64,000 nt of DNA from Hormoscilla sp. GM7CHS1pb (GTDB lineage: Bacteria; Cyanobacteriota; Cyanobacteriia; Cyanobacteriales; Desertifilaceae): the NCBI GenBank assembly GCA_014323675.1, contig JACONN010000006.1, positions 186,001-250,000 of the forward strand. Reading direction: 5' to 3'. This document shows positions 26,593-35,566 of this stretch, in pieces. The position numbers and the translations under genes were made by a program. Position 1 is the first letter of the stretch. Every line of letters begins with the position of its first letter. The notes beneath the pieces were generated by a model. That model had not been told where the DNA came from. It made no database searches and saw only the letters and a list, made by a program, of their open reading frames with translations.

Positions 26593-28082
26593 ATGACGGC
26601 TATCAACCTTGCGAAAGTGGGATGCACCCCGGTAGAAGGATCGCGAGTAACCGAAATCTCAGCTTAACCAACAACTCCCTCACCGGTACTATACCGTCTG
26701 AGCTGGGTGAGCTGAGTAATTTAACGAAACTCCGGCTGCACAACAACGAGATCACCGGCACAATCCCGACCGAGTTGGGTGAGCTCGCCAACCTGCAGAT
26801 CCTCGGGTTGTCTGCGAACGCCCTAACCGGGACCATCCCCCCTGAGTTGGGCAATCTAACCAGTTTACAAAACCTGTACCTGTGGCAGAATGAGCTCACC
26901 GGCGCAATCCCGCCGGAGCTCGGCAACCTCACCGGTTTGCGGAACCTCTGGCTCCAAGGTAACCACCTAACCGGCGATCTACCCGCAAGTGTCGAAGCTT
27001 TATCGGCAACCAAACGGTTGGAGAATCCACCCTATGTTGGAGTTCCGATCGAGGACGTGGATGCTGTCGTAGAATACGACAGGAACTCCACTCGCAATCA
27101 CAACCTCAGCATAGATATCAGCGGGAACTTTGGCGATATCAACGATAACATTACCAGCTACAGCGTCAGCGGTTTGCCAAACGGGTTAACCTTTGACCCC
27201 ATTACTGGGGTGATTAGTGGTACGCCTGCTAGGCCTACTGCTGTTATTGATCCTAGAAATTCTGCTACGTCTGATAATGGCAACTTTCTTGTAACCGTAA
27301 CTGCATCAGATGATGCGGGAGGCTCCGTAACGGATAAGTTTAATATCTCGGTGTCCTTTAAGAGCTCTAGTGCTGGGCTTTACCTCATCAATGCCAGCGA
27401 TTATGGAGTCCTGAAGGATATCAATGGTCCCGGTAATCGCTATTGGAATTTCGACCGCGACTCCAACCATATCCGCGTCAGTGATGAGGAACATGGTTCC
27501 GTCCCCCTTGCTAGTGCTGTTAACGGGTTGGATGGGGTGACAGCCGAGAAATCCCGAGTGACGGAACTCACAGCCGGGGTGAGCCGTGCGCTCCCTTCTG
27601 AGTTAGGCAAGCTCACTGCCTTGCAGAAAATAGAACTGGACCGCAGCGGCCTGAGCGGCACCATTCCCCCTGAATTAGGGGACCTAGACAACCTGACACA
27701 CCTGTGGTTGGATCACAATTCCCTAACAGGTAACATTCCCCCTGAATTGGGGAACCTACGTAATTTAACGTGGTTGAAACTGAACAAGAACTCCTTGAGT
27801 GGTTCGATTCCCCCTGAATTGGGGAACCTGAGCAACCTACAAGAATTATGGATGGGGAACAATTCCCTGAGTGGCAGCATCCCACCGGAATTAGGGAATG
27901 CCACCGAGCTGCAAAACATTTACCTGGACCATAACAATCTAACGGGGACAATACCCGACTCGCTAGGGAACCTCAGCAACCTAACAAAACTGTGGTTGCA
28001 AAACAATTCTCTGGAAGGTCCAGTACCAACTGAGTTGAACGGTATAAATGACCTCAACGTCCAAGGAAATCCTCTCATATAA
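26593..28082 (+). CDS. Leucine-rich-repeat protein with internal Ig-like domain, probable frameshift near start
   Basis: About 495 aa. A first block of plant-type LRRs (LTGTIPSELGELSNLTKLRL and four similar) is followed by a putative Ig/cadherin-like domain (SGLPNGLTFDPITGVISGTP and NFLVTVTASDDAGGSVTDKF). A second block of seven LRRs (LSGTIPPELGDLDNLTHLWL and so on) ends with a truncated repeat. The ATG at 26593 behind GGAGGA encodes GSRVTEIS and then runs into a stop; a one-base shift at about 26663 gives VTEIS-A-LTNNSLTGTIP, the same VTE motif that opens the second block. No signal peptide is visible. Probably a surface or interaction protein; role unknown. Confidence 0.75.
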
Positions 28083-28163
28083 TCCGGATAAAGCGGAAAG
28101 CGAGGGAGGATAGTAACAGGTTGGGGGGGTGGGGATTGGGAGAGGTAGAAGAGTTCACCAAAG

Positions 28164-30427
28164 ATGAGGTTCAAAAAGATGGAATCAACAGTAATGGATC
28201 AGGTTGCCTTCCAGATCAGCAGTAGCAGTGGGGGGGCGGAAGACAAGGACATAGCCATCGACCGCAATGGTGATGTCTGGATTACAGGAGAGTTCGGGGG
28301 CAGCATCGACCTCGACGGCGACGGAGAAGATGATTTAACCACTAATGGCTATGAAGATGCCTATGTAGCCAAGTTCGACTCTGAAGGGAATTTGGTGAGG
28401 GCCTATGATTTCGGCAATACTGGTTACGACGAAGCCAATAGCATAGCCATTGGCAGCAATGGTAATGCGTGGGTTCTAGGAACTTTCTCCGGCAGCATCG
28501 ACATCGACGGAGACGGCACCAATGATTTGACCAGTAGTAGCGGGGATAACTATTTAGCCAAGTTCGACTCTGAGGGGAACTTTGTTCAGGCCTTAGAGAT
28601 CTACGCTCCACATACTGAATCAGGCAAGAGCATAGCCATCGACAGCAAAGATAATGTGTGGATTAAAGGACGTTTCTTCTACCACCTCGACATCGACAAA
28701 GACGGCAACAATGATTTGACCAATAATGGCGATGATGAGTATGATAGCTATTTCGCCAAGTTCGACTCAGAGGGGGATTTGGTCAACGTCTTCCAGATCG
28801 GCGGTAGCGGTGATGACGTTGGTCATGGCATAGCCATCGACAAGGATGATCATGTGTGGACTACAGGCTCTTTCTCCGGCAGCATCGACATCGACGAAGA
28901 CGGCAATAATGATTTGACCAGTAATAATGGCAGCAGAGATGGCTATGTAGCCAAGTTCGACTCGGAGGGGGCTTTGCTCTTTGCCAAAAATATCGGCGGT
29001 AGCGATCGGGACTACAGCCTTGACATAGCCACCGACAGCAAGGGTGATGTGTGGGTTAAAGGACAGTTTCAGGGCAACATCGACATCGACGGAGACGGCA
29101 CCAATGATTTGACCGATGGCTCAAAAGATTATCCTTTTCCCCTTGATGAATATGTAGCCAAGTTCTCGAGCAATGGTGATTTCGTCAAAGCCTTAAGGCT
29201 CGGTGAGCATGCCGAAGCCGATGGCGACGATACCGAAGGCATAGCCATCGATAGCAATGATCATCTGTGGGTTACAGGACAGTTCCAGGACAGCATCGAC
29301 ATCGACCTCGACGGCAACAATGATTTGACTAGCGATAGCTCTTTCATCGATAGCTATGTAGCCCAGTTCGACTCTGAGGGGAATTTGGTTCAGGCCTTAA
29401 AGATCGGCGGTAGCGGTAATGCCGTTGGCTTTGACATAGCCGCCGACAGCAATGGTAATGTGTGGGCTACAGGAAGTTTCCGGGACAGCATCGACATCAA
29501 CGGCGATGGCATCAATGATTTGACCAGTAATGGCCCTAGTTTCAGTAAAGGCGTTAATGCTATCTATGTAGTTCAAGTTGAGAAGGCAACTACAGAAGAA
29601 GTCACTCAACTGAAAGTCACTCCTTCTGAATCGACCAAAGCAGTAGAACCAAACACAAGTGTCAGCTTTGATGTCAACTACTCTACTGAACCTGCGGAAA
29701 CTCCCACCACAGGAATAGTCTTTCAAATGCATTGGGACAGTTCTCAAGTAGCATTTGATCCAGTCACTGGTCTGACCGAGCATTTTCCTTTGGGCGCACA
29801 ACCTATAAGTGCAGTCTTGGACGATCCGATTACCAACGGGGGTTTGGACGGCGACCCCAGCACAGACAAATACATCCTGCAAGCTTGGGTAGATGCTAAC
29901 GGAAATTGGCCCAACAGTCCTAATCCTACCCTTTACACGGCCAACTTCACAGCGCTACCAGGGTTTTCAGGGACACAGATCAACTTTGGTGCCAACTCAG
30001 ATGACCTGCCTGCAAATAGCAACTTTGTCCCCAGTTCCATTGCATTAACCTCCCCCGCTCCATCACCTGCTCCATCACCTGCACTGGACATTGATGGGAA
30101 TGGAGTTATAGATGCGTTAACTGACGGCCTTGTGGCCATACGTTATCTCTTCGGGTTCAGGGGAGAGACTTTGACTGAAGGTGTTGTAAGTGAAGGTGCC
30201 ACTCGCGATACATCAGAAATTGTTACCTACTTGGATGAAATGGGGGACATATGTTAGATGTAGATGGCAATGGCACGGCAGGAGCGTTAACTGATGGCAT
30301 TTTATTCATGCGCCATGCTCTCGGGTTCTCTGATCAGGCTTTGATCTCGGGTGCAGTAAGCGAGGATGCCACTCGTACTACTGCTTCGGCAATTAATGAG
30401 CACCTGCAATCTTTCGGCATGATGTAA
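28164..30427 (+). CDS. Seven-repeat SBBP-type propeller with cohesin-like and dockerin-like parts, one frameshift
   Basis: Residues about 10-470 contain seven roughly 66-aa repeats, each with AKFDSEGN-type and SIDIDGDGTNDLTS-type segments. The DxDxDG pattern suggests calcium binding and seven copies suggest a seven-bladed propeller. Then TQLKVTPSESTKAVEPNTSV to ANFTALPGFSGTQINFG looks like a cohesin-type beta-sandwich. After an APSPAPSPA linker comes LDIDGNGVIDALTDGLVAIR, a dockerin-like EF-hand repeat. The frame stops at 30257, but a second dockerin-like copy, LDVDGNGTAGALTDGILFMR, follows in another frame from 30251 to 30427, so one base is wrong at about 30249. No signal peptide is seen. 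Likely extracellular; partner unknown. Confidence 0.78.
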
Positions 30428-30594
30428 GGCCTTATTCCTCTCCTTCCCGGGCTCCGCCTGGGAGGGCGCGGTTGGGGAGGGGGGTCCTTGGGCTTTTGTG
30501 ATAACTTTTACTTATATTATAAGCCAAATCAAAGCTTTCAGCCTTTTTGGTTCTCCTAAATTTACACCACAGAATAAAGCCCCAAGCCTCATGT

Positions 30595-31368
30595 TCAGCC
30601 ATCCTCCCCTCTTCCCAGCAGTCCGCCAATCAAACCAGCAGCACCAGAGGCACCTTGTTCCGCCTCAGTTATTTGTTTAAAGTAAGTCCCGCCAATGCGT
30701 TCCGCTAGCCGCGAGAAAGGCAGACTTTGGACGAACACCTTACCCGGCCCCTTCAGCTTGGCTAAAAACAAGCCTTCGCCACCAAACAAAGCATTCCTGA
30801 AGCCGCCGATAAAATTAATGCTGTAGTCCACCGAGGGGGAGAAAGCCACCAAACAGCCAGTATCCACCCGCAACTCTTCTCGGCGTTCCAGATCTTTTTC
30901 CACAATAGCGCCTCCAGCTTGCACGAAAGCCATACCATCCCCGCGCAACTTTTGCAGAATAAAACCCTCACCGCCAAAGAAGCCAGCACCCAAGCGTTTA
31001 GTAAAAGCAACGCTGATCTCAGTCCCGCTAGCTGCACAAAGGAAAGCATCCTTCTGACACAAGAACTCGCCTCCCAACGCACCCAGATCCAGAGGAATAA
31101 TTTGACCCGGGGAAGTAGCAGCGAAACCCACCCGCGCCTTACCGCGACCGCCGTTAACAAAAGTGGTAATAAAGAAACTCTCACCTGTCAACATCCGTTT
31201 GAAGCCAGAAAAGAGACCGCCGCCACCCATACCAGTTTGCATTTCAATGCCTTCCTCCATATAGGTCATCGTGCCAACTTCAGCTTGCACCCCTTCCCTG
31301 GGGTCCAGTTCCACCTCAACTAATTGCAGGTCGCCGCCGTAAATTTTGTAATCAATCACATCAGCCAT
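30595..31368 (-). CDS. TIGR00266/AIM24 family protein
   Basis: 257 aa. Glycine-rich beta-strand repeats such as GGGLFSGFKRMLTGESFFIT and FFGGEGFILQKLRGDGMAFV, and the ending GGLLGR, are diagnostic of the TIGR00266 family, which adopts a trimeric beta-helix-like fold. The role is poorly known. Monocistronic, preceded by two GTGGGC-type repeats. Confidence 0.92.
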   Translation of the reverse strand: MADVIDYKIYGGDLQLVEVELDPREGVQAEVGTMTYMEEGIEMQTGMGGGGLFSGFKRMLTGESFFITTFVNGGRGKARVGFAATSPGQIIPLDLGALGGEFLCQKDAFLCAASGTEISVAFTKRLGAGFFGGEGFILQKLRGDGMAFVQAGGAIVEKDLERREELRVDTGCLVAFSPSVDYSINFIGGFRNALFGGEGLFLAKLKGPGKVFVQSLPFSRLAERIGGTYFKQITEAEQGASGAAGLIGGLLGRGEDG

Positions 31369-31382
31369 AACTTTTCCTCCGT

Positions 31383-31437
31383 AGGGTGGGCACCGCCCAC
31401 CAGTTTTTCCGACCTAGGGTGAGCACCGCCCACCAGC
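31383..31437. repeat. Two tandem GTGGGCACCGCCCAC-type repeats
   Basis: GTAGGGTGGGCACCGCCCAC and CTAGGGTGAGCACCGCCCAC lie 34 bases apart just upstream of the TIGR00266 gene. Same family as 6484 and 60911. Confidence 0.75.
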
Positions 31438-31487
31438 CTTCACTGTCTTCTATATTATATAAGCTGTCGCGCATTTACATTGCTACG

Positions 31488-31606
31488 GTCAAAAAGTTGA
31501 GCAATTGAAAATTGAAAATGGAGCAAGTATAAATAGAGAATTGCTCCATATTCGCGCATTTTCCATTCGCAAATAGAAATGCCAAAGTGAGATGCATCCA
31601 GATTTG
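31488..31606. repeat. MITE-like element ending in GAGATGCATCC
   Basis: A run of self-complementary AT-rich DNA (GAGCAATTGAAAATTGAAAA and AGAGAATTGCTCC, then GCATTTTCCATTCGCAAATA) ends at AAAGTGAGATGCATCC. A related block with the same end motif occurs at 39560-39665 in opposite orientation. The end motif GGGTGCATCTCA recurs across the window. Confidence 0.55.
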
Positions 31607-31690
31607 GCGCATCGGCGAAATCCTGGCGCGATCGCCGCTCATATCGGATAATAGAAACCAGCACGTCCACCCTAAACACCCTTTCAAGCC

Positions 31691-31774
31691 ATGACCTTAA
31701 TCCAACCAAAGCGCAAACCGCGCCGGGGCAGACTTTTCCCAGAATACACCATCCCTCCAGAAGTACGTTTTTGA
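31691..31774 (+). pseudogene. N-terminal fragment of a conserved cyanobacterial protein
   Basis: ATG 31691 opens 27 codons starting MTLIQPKRKPRRGRLFPEY and ending at TTTTGA, which is the first part of a TTTTGACCACACCC element. The beginning resembles a small conserved cyanobacterial family of unknown function (remembered pattern, not searched). Truncated at the repeat, so not functional. Confidence 0.45.
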
Positions 31775-31906
31775 CCACACCCGGTTTATCGTCCTCCCAC
31801 CCCTGAGAGGAAAGGAATCTGGTCAGGTATATCGTCAACCTAGCCTGGGAGGAGAGGAATCTGGTCAGGTTTATCGTCCTCCCACCCCTGGGTGTGGTCA
31901 AAACCC
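31769..31906. repeat. 138-bp element bounded by inverted TTTTGACCACACCC ends
   Basis: TTTTGACCACACCC at 31769 and its complement GGGTGTGGTCAAAA at 31893 bound a short segment with internal repeats: GGTTTATCGTCCTCCCACCC twice and GGAATCTGGTCAGGT twice. The same end motif occurs at about 26446, 62540, 62850, 63130 and 63175. No gene inside. Confidence 0.6.
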
Positions 31907-31983
31907 GTCGATCTAATATGGACCCCCCATCTGTCTGTTCCCCCTGTAGGGGCGACTGGCATTCTTCCGCAAATTATGACATA

Positions 31984-32036
31984 AATCAACAGTTGCTTCT
32001 CTTAGCTGGACTGCATCCACCCGATGAATAATCGAA
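31984..32036 (+). repeat. Duplicated 3' tail of the HNH endonuclease gene
   Basis: About 50 bases, from CAACAGTTGCTTCTCTTAGC to GATGAATAATCGAAGTGG, repeat the end of the HNH gene at 33762-33815 with two differences. The tail encodes LLLLAGLHPPDE in the intact copy. A leftover of a second HNH copy or of a local duplication. Confidence 0.8.
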
Positions 32037-32289
32037 GTGGAGGTGGCGGAACAAAAACGGTGCATCTCACTTTCGTACGGGGGAAGCATTACGATAGGTA
32101 ATTTGTAAACTTATGTTATATTGTCGCCGTAACGCTTCGCCCCTACAGGTATCTTTGCAAATATGAGATGCACCCCGTCATAAAACAAAAAGCCCGTCAG
32201 ATGCACCTCCGTGGTATGCTTGGTACTTTCTGCATTAATGAAACGGGAGCCTGCGGCAGACTTTGATTGTAGCGATTCGCGATCGGATA

Positions 32290-32336
32290 GACTCATCGCC
32301 CGTTTTTCAACTATAATGCTAAAATATGACCGAACC
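32290..32336 (+). promoter_or_regulatory. Duplicated promoter segment, copy 1
   Basis: ACTCATCGCCCGTTTTTCAA followed by CTATAATGCTAAAATATGA. A near-identical block at 32943-32989 precedes the gene at 33007. Both carry TATAAT and lie 30-60 bases before small accessory genes, so the pair looks like a copied promoter. Confidence 0.5.
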
Positions 32337-32361
32337 GTAGTCAACTACCATTATAGGAATC

Positions 32362-32557
32362 ATGACCACAGTCAAAGAAATTCAAGCAGCAATTCAGTTC
32401 CTCTGATGATTTCGCCTATTTAAGAGAATGGATAATAGAGTTAGACTGGGAACAGTGGGACAAAGAGATTGAAGCAGATTCTTGTTCGGGAAAACTAGAC
32501 TTTTTGATTGACGAAGCCTTAGCAGAAAAAGCACAAAACAAATTGAAGGAGTTATAA
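32362..32557 (+). pseudogene. Antitoxin-like gene, frameshifted
   Basis: ATG 32362 opens MTTVKEIQAAIQ and then a stop. In another frame from about 32396 it continues SSSDDFAYLREWIIELDWEQ and LDFLIDEALAEKAQNKLKEL. The pattern fits a small cyanobacterial antitoxin family paired with RelE-like toxins. The stop is directly followed by the toxin-like start at 32558. Confidence 0.65.
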
Positions 32558-32641
32558 TTGCATAAAACCAATAAACGATTTTGGCGATGTTTTCATGAGT
32601 TGCCAGACTTGATTCAAGAACTGGCCATAAAAAATGATTAA
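32558..32641 (+). pseudogene. RelE-like toxin, N-terminal remnant
   Basis: TTG start directly after the antitoxin stop. 27 codons read HKTNKRFWRCFHELPDLIQE and LAIKND and then stop, matching the first helix of RelE/HigB-type toxins. The active part is gone. Confidence 0.6.
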
Positions 32642-32715
32642 GGTTTTTGCCCGATCGCCCGAATTCTGCGAAGGGAAGGGGAACAAGTGGACCAATGCTG
32701 GCCATAGTTCCTCCT

Positions 32716-32928
32716 CTATAAAGCAGATCGAGTTGCGATCGCTCTTCTAAAGTCTTGAGGATTAAACAGTTTGCGTTTAGAGGCATTGAGAACTTCGATG
32801 CTAACGCGATCGTCATTTTCGTCATAACTGACAATGACGCCTCCAGGTTCGGAGATAGCATTAACTGGAAACCCATCGCGCAACATAAACATGAGAATGT
32901 CTGCTTCGGTATCGTATTTAACTTTCAT
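32716..32928 (-). CDS. DUF2283 domain protein
   Basis: 70 aa. MKVKYDTEADILMFMLRDG, GGVIVSYDENDDRVSIEVLN and a C-terminal basic tail are the standard DUF2283 layout. These small proteins are often encoded next to DUF4258 proteins and are suspected toxin-antitoxin parts; no DUF4258 gene is adjacent here. Frame intact. Confidence 0.9.
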   Translation of the reverse strand: MKVKYDTEADILMFMLRDGFPVNAISEPGGVIVSYDENDDRVSIEVLNASKRKLFNPQDFRRAIATRSAL

Positions 32929-32942
32929 GGGTGCTCCTATAA

Positions 32943-32989
32943 GTTCATCGCCGGTTTTTCAAGTATAATGCTAAAATATGAATTAACCA
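32943..32989 (+). promoter_or_regulatory. Duplicated promoter segment, copy 2
   Basis: GTTCATCGCCGGTTTTTCAA then GTATAATGCTAAAATATGA. About 40 of 46 bases match copy 1 at 32290. It lies just upstream of the gene at 33007. Confidence 0.5.
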
Positions 32990-33006
32990 TTACTTAGGGA
33001 TGGGCC

Positions 33007-33371
33007 ATGCTTTCTACTATTCGCTCTTATGCGATATCCCTGATAGTACAACTATCTCAAGACAGATTAATCGCTGTCGTACAGCTTTTGGAATGTTAGT
33101 GGAACCGCCTCAGCAGCATACGATGAGTGCCGAGGAAACGCAGTTGCTTGAAGCGATCGGGCACCGCCTGCCTGAAGACGATCGAGTTCGTCTAAACATA
33201 TTGCGCGATCGGTGTGAATTCGGCGAACTGACCGAAACGGAACATCAAGAGTTGATTCGTTACGAAGACTTGCTAGAGGAACAGAGAGTCAAGCGGTTAG
33301 AAGCGCTGATCCAACTAGCGAAGATTAGAAACATCGATCTGATGCAGTTAAACCAGCAAGTTGGAGCCTGA
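33007..33371 (+). CDS. Unknown cyanobacterial protein upstream of HNH endonuclease, one frameshift
   Basis: ATG 33007 gives MLSTIRSYAISLIVQLSQDR and LIAVVQLLEC, then TAG. Adding one T to the TT run at about 33094 gives LECLVEPPQQHTMSAEETQL and continues to LIQLAKIRNIDLMQLNQQVG, about 121 aa in all. The C-terminal part is highly charged and helical (RLEALIQLAKIRNIDLMQL). Such proteins commonly precede HNH endonucleases in cyanobacteria; the start of the next gene is 8 bases downstream. Role unknown; an antitoxin or immunity-like role is speculation. Confidence 0.72.
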
Positions 33372-33379
33372 ATCTTCCT

Positions 33380-33807
33380 ATGACGTCTGAATATGAACGA
33401 GCCTCTATAGCACTGAGACAAGAGGTCGCTCAACGGGCACAGCATCGATGCGAATATTGTCGTTGTCCTGATGCTTTCTCTCCTGATAGCTTTACGGTTG
33501 ACCATATCAAGCCAAGAAAATTAGGTGGAGCAACGATTGCGGAAAATCTAGCTTGGGCATGTGTAATGGTCGCAAATATATCCGAACTGTTTACCCCGAT
33601 CCAGAGACGGGAGAGGAAATTGCTCTATTTAATCCTCGCAAGCAGAATTGGACAGAGCATTTTAATTGGACTGAGGATTTGACTCAACCGATCGGTCAAA
33701 CCCCTTGCGGTCGTGCAACTATTGAAGCGCTTGCACTCAACCGTCCGGGAGTGGTGAATCTTCGACAGTTGCTTCTCTTAGCTGGACTGCATCCACCTGA
33801 TGAATAA
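33380..33807 (+). CDS. HNH endonuclease, frameshift in the middle
   Basis: HNH nuclease of the short cyanobacterial type. HRCEYCRCPDAFSP has the first zinc Cys pair and FTVDHIKPRKLGGATIAENL has the catalytic DH. After AWAC the frame jumps: the second CxxC block (expected xxCNGRK) is shortened and NGRKYIRTVYPDPETGEEIA continues in another frame, ending LLLAGLHPPDE. The gap is more than one base and removes part of the second metal site, so the gene may be truly inactive. Its 3' end is duplicated at 31984. Confidence 0.8.
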
Positions 33808-34240
33808 TCGAAGTGGCAGAGGTTAAAACAGGGTTGATAGTGGGTTGATAGTGGGGTCTTGAATTACCCTCGTTCCTTGGCTCTGCCAGGGAACGGGCTA
33901 TTGAGGCGGAGCCTCTAGTTGAGAATGGTACAATACAATATGAGTTATACCGACATCAGCAGAACGACCCAACACTTCGAGCGATCGCCAGCCTCTGGTT
34001 GCGCGTCAAAGTCGATCGCCTCATCGCCCCAGCCTGCGATCGCGCCAGCCAAGGATATTTTAGCACGGCGGGCGTGAAGATTCCCGCCGTGGGAACCCTG
34101 CTACTTGTTAACCATCAACTCCGTACCACCAGCACCCACCACCGAACTCCAGCTCTATTATCATATCTGCTTCCACCAGTAGCAACTCCACCGGAGAACT
34201 GACACTCCCGCAAAGTCCCTGTCCAACTCCAGCACGGCGT

Positions 34241-34420
34241 CATAGCCCTAATCTTCGGCGCATTTCCTCGCCCTTAATTCCCCCTCCGCACGACGCCGTG
34301 CCCGCGATCGCTCGATCGAGTCAATGAATTTCGGATTACGAGAAAGTGAAATCGTTTCCAAATCCACGTTTTCAAGATTAACCAACGCTGCGATCGGCTC
34401 ACCATGTCGAGTAATTATCA
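34241..34420 (-). pseudogene. Phd-family antitoxin remnant
   Basis: On the minus strand: IITRHGEPIAALVNLENVD, LETISLSRNPKFIDSIERSR and, after one missing base in the C5 run at about 34273, AEGGIKGEEMRRRLGL then stop. This is the conserved C-terminal two thirds of Phd/YefM antitoxins. The N-terminus is cut at an ATGAAATGCACCCC motif at 34428. No toxin partner is adjacent. Confidence 0.7.
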
Positions 34421-34503
34421 GCCAACATGAAATGCACCCCGTTTGTGGGTATCCTGGGGTATTCTGGGAGATAAAACTGCCAGCAGCACAGCTTCCTTGT
34501 CAA

Positions 34504-34828
34504 TCAAGTCAAATCATCATCCCGTTCTGCTGACAGGGCGACTTCAAGTTTCGCCAACAAGGGTTCTAAATCTTCCCGTACCGTTCGCCACACGACATCC
34601 AAATTTATACCAAAATATGCATGAACCAAGCGATTGCGCATACCTATCATTTCCTCCCAAGGAATGCGATCGTATCGTTGCTGACAATCAATTCAGACAT
34701 TCTTCGCCGCTTCCGGTAATAATTTCTAACGCCTTCACCACTGCTAACTGCAACATCTCGTTACTTTCTAGGCTTTCGCGCGTTTCTCCCGACATAAACT
34801 GCAACGCCTGCGATGCCGCATCACGCAT
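34504..34828 (-). pseudogene. HepT-like toxin (DUF86), interrupted
   Basis: ATG 34828 gives MRDAASQALQFMSGETRESL and LAVVKALEIITG; after a one-base shift at about 34712 the frame reads EAAKNV, an in-frame TGA, then QQRYDRIPWEEMIGMRNRL, VHAYFGINLDVVWRTVREDL. RNRLVHAYF is the Rx4-6H motif of HepT RNases. The TGA (expected Ser) and the shift make it inactive. Partner MntA remnant lies directly upstream. Confidence 0.75.
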
Positions 34829-34848
34829 GTCCTAATCTCGTAAAATTG

Positions 34849-35061
34849 TCACGGGCTATCATACAACGGTAAAGCCTCCTGTAAAACGCGATCGCGGAAA
34901 TAATGACTCAACTCCGGCGGAGTACGCAAATCAACTCGCCGGTGCAACTGCTCTGTTAACTCTTGCTCCATTCTTGCCAAACCAAAAAAACCTGGAACTT
35001 GCCCCGGTTTAAACTCTACCAATACATCCACATCACTATCTGGAGTGAAATCGGGTGGACC
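34849..35061 (-). pseudogene. MntA-like nucleotidyltransferase antitoxin, 5' end lost
   Basis: Reads DFTPDSDVDVLVEFKPGQVP, GFFGLARMEQELTEQLHRRV and DLRTPPELSHYFRDRVLQEA. The DSDVDV acid pair of minimal nucleotidyltransferases is present, but the GSRARG motif upstream is missing and replaced by foreign sequence at about 35062. Forms the MntA/HepT pair with the gene downstream. Confidence 0.75.
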
Positions 35062-35062
35062 T

Positions 35063-35272
35063 AGAACTCTCAGTGGTTGGAAACAAGAGCCTGGCTATCT
35101 ACAAACAACCGAACGTGTAATGTCGTACTGCGAGGAGATTGGATATCAACTGAGACCTGCTGGTCCTTTAGATAAAGGCGTTCCCGGAAGATATAATGCT
35201 TCACATGCTGAAAAGTAATTGTCTGTAGCAGCACCCCATAAACCAATTGGAGTATCGAGCGAAATGTGATGA
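35063..35272 (+). pseudogene. Nucleic-acid/nucleotide deaminase domain remnant
   Basis: A plus-strand frame reads TLSGWKQEPGYLQTTERVMS, YCEEIGYQLRPAGPLDKGVP, GRYNASHAEK, then TAA at 35216 where the family would have Gln, then LSVAAPHKPIGVSSEM. HAE with a following PIGVS and a damaged Cys region is the zinc-site layout of bacterial deaminase-fold domains (polymorphic toxins and related proteins). The 5' end is lost at the junction with the MntA remnant and the second zinc motif is broken. Recognition is from motif layout only. Confidence 0.55.
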
Positions 35273-35566
35273 TGATTCATTGAACGTAACGGCATTTCCC
35301 CGTCAAATTCAAATAATTTCTATAGGGGCAACTCCTCTTCAGGAACTAGAGAGTAAAGAATCATAGCAGGGCGCCGGGGACAGCACATCAAAGGCGATGA
35401 GTACATCTGGACCACAAGCGAATATCTGTAGGGGCGTTTAGCGCAGGAATTTCCAAATCTCGCACTGGCACCCGCCCCCGTTCGGAGTCCCACAGACAAA
35501 GTCTTGCCGTGCCAGTGATAAGACATCAAAGGAAATCGCCTATCGGTTGCCAGCGCTGTTGTAGTA

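Noticed and set aside
29397..29882. Long open frame antisense to the propeller gene
   Set aside because: Shadow of the repetitive coding strand; no family resemblance.
32394..32876. 160-codon minus-strand open frame
   Set aside because: It is antisense to the antitoxin/toxin relics and overlaps the DUF2283 gene; no recognisable domain.
35320..35560. Possible Uma2-like or other gene between the deaminase relic and ndhH
   Set aside because: Short frames such as DVLIAFDVLSP could be fragments, but no motif was convincing on either strand.
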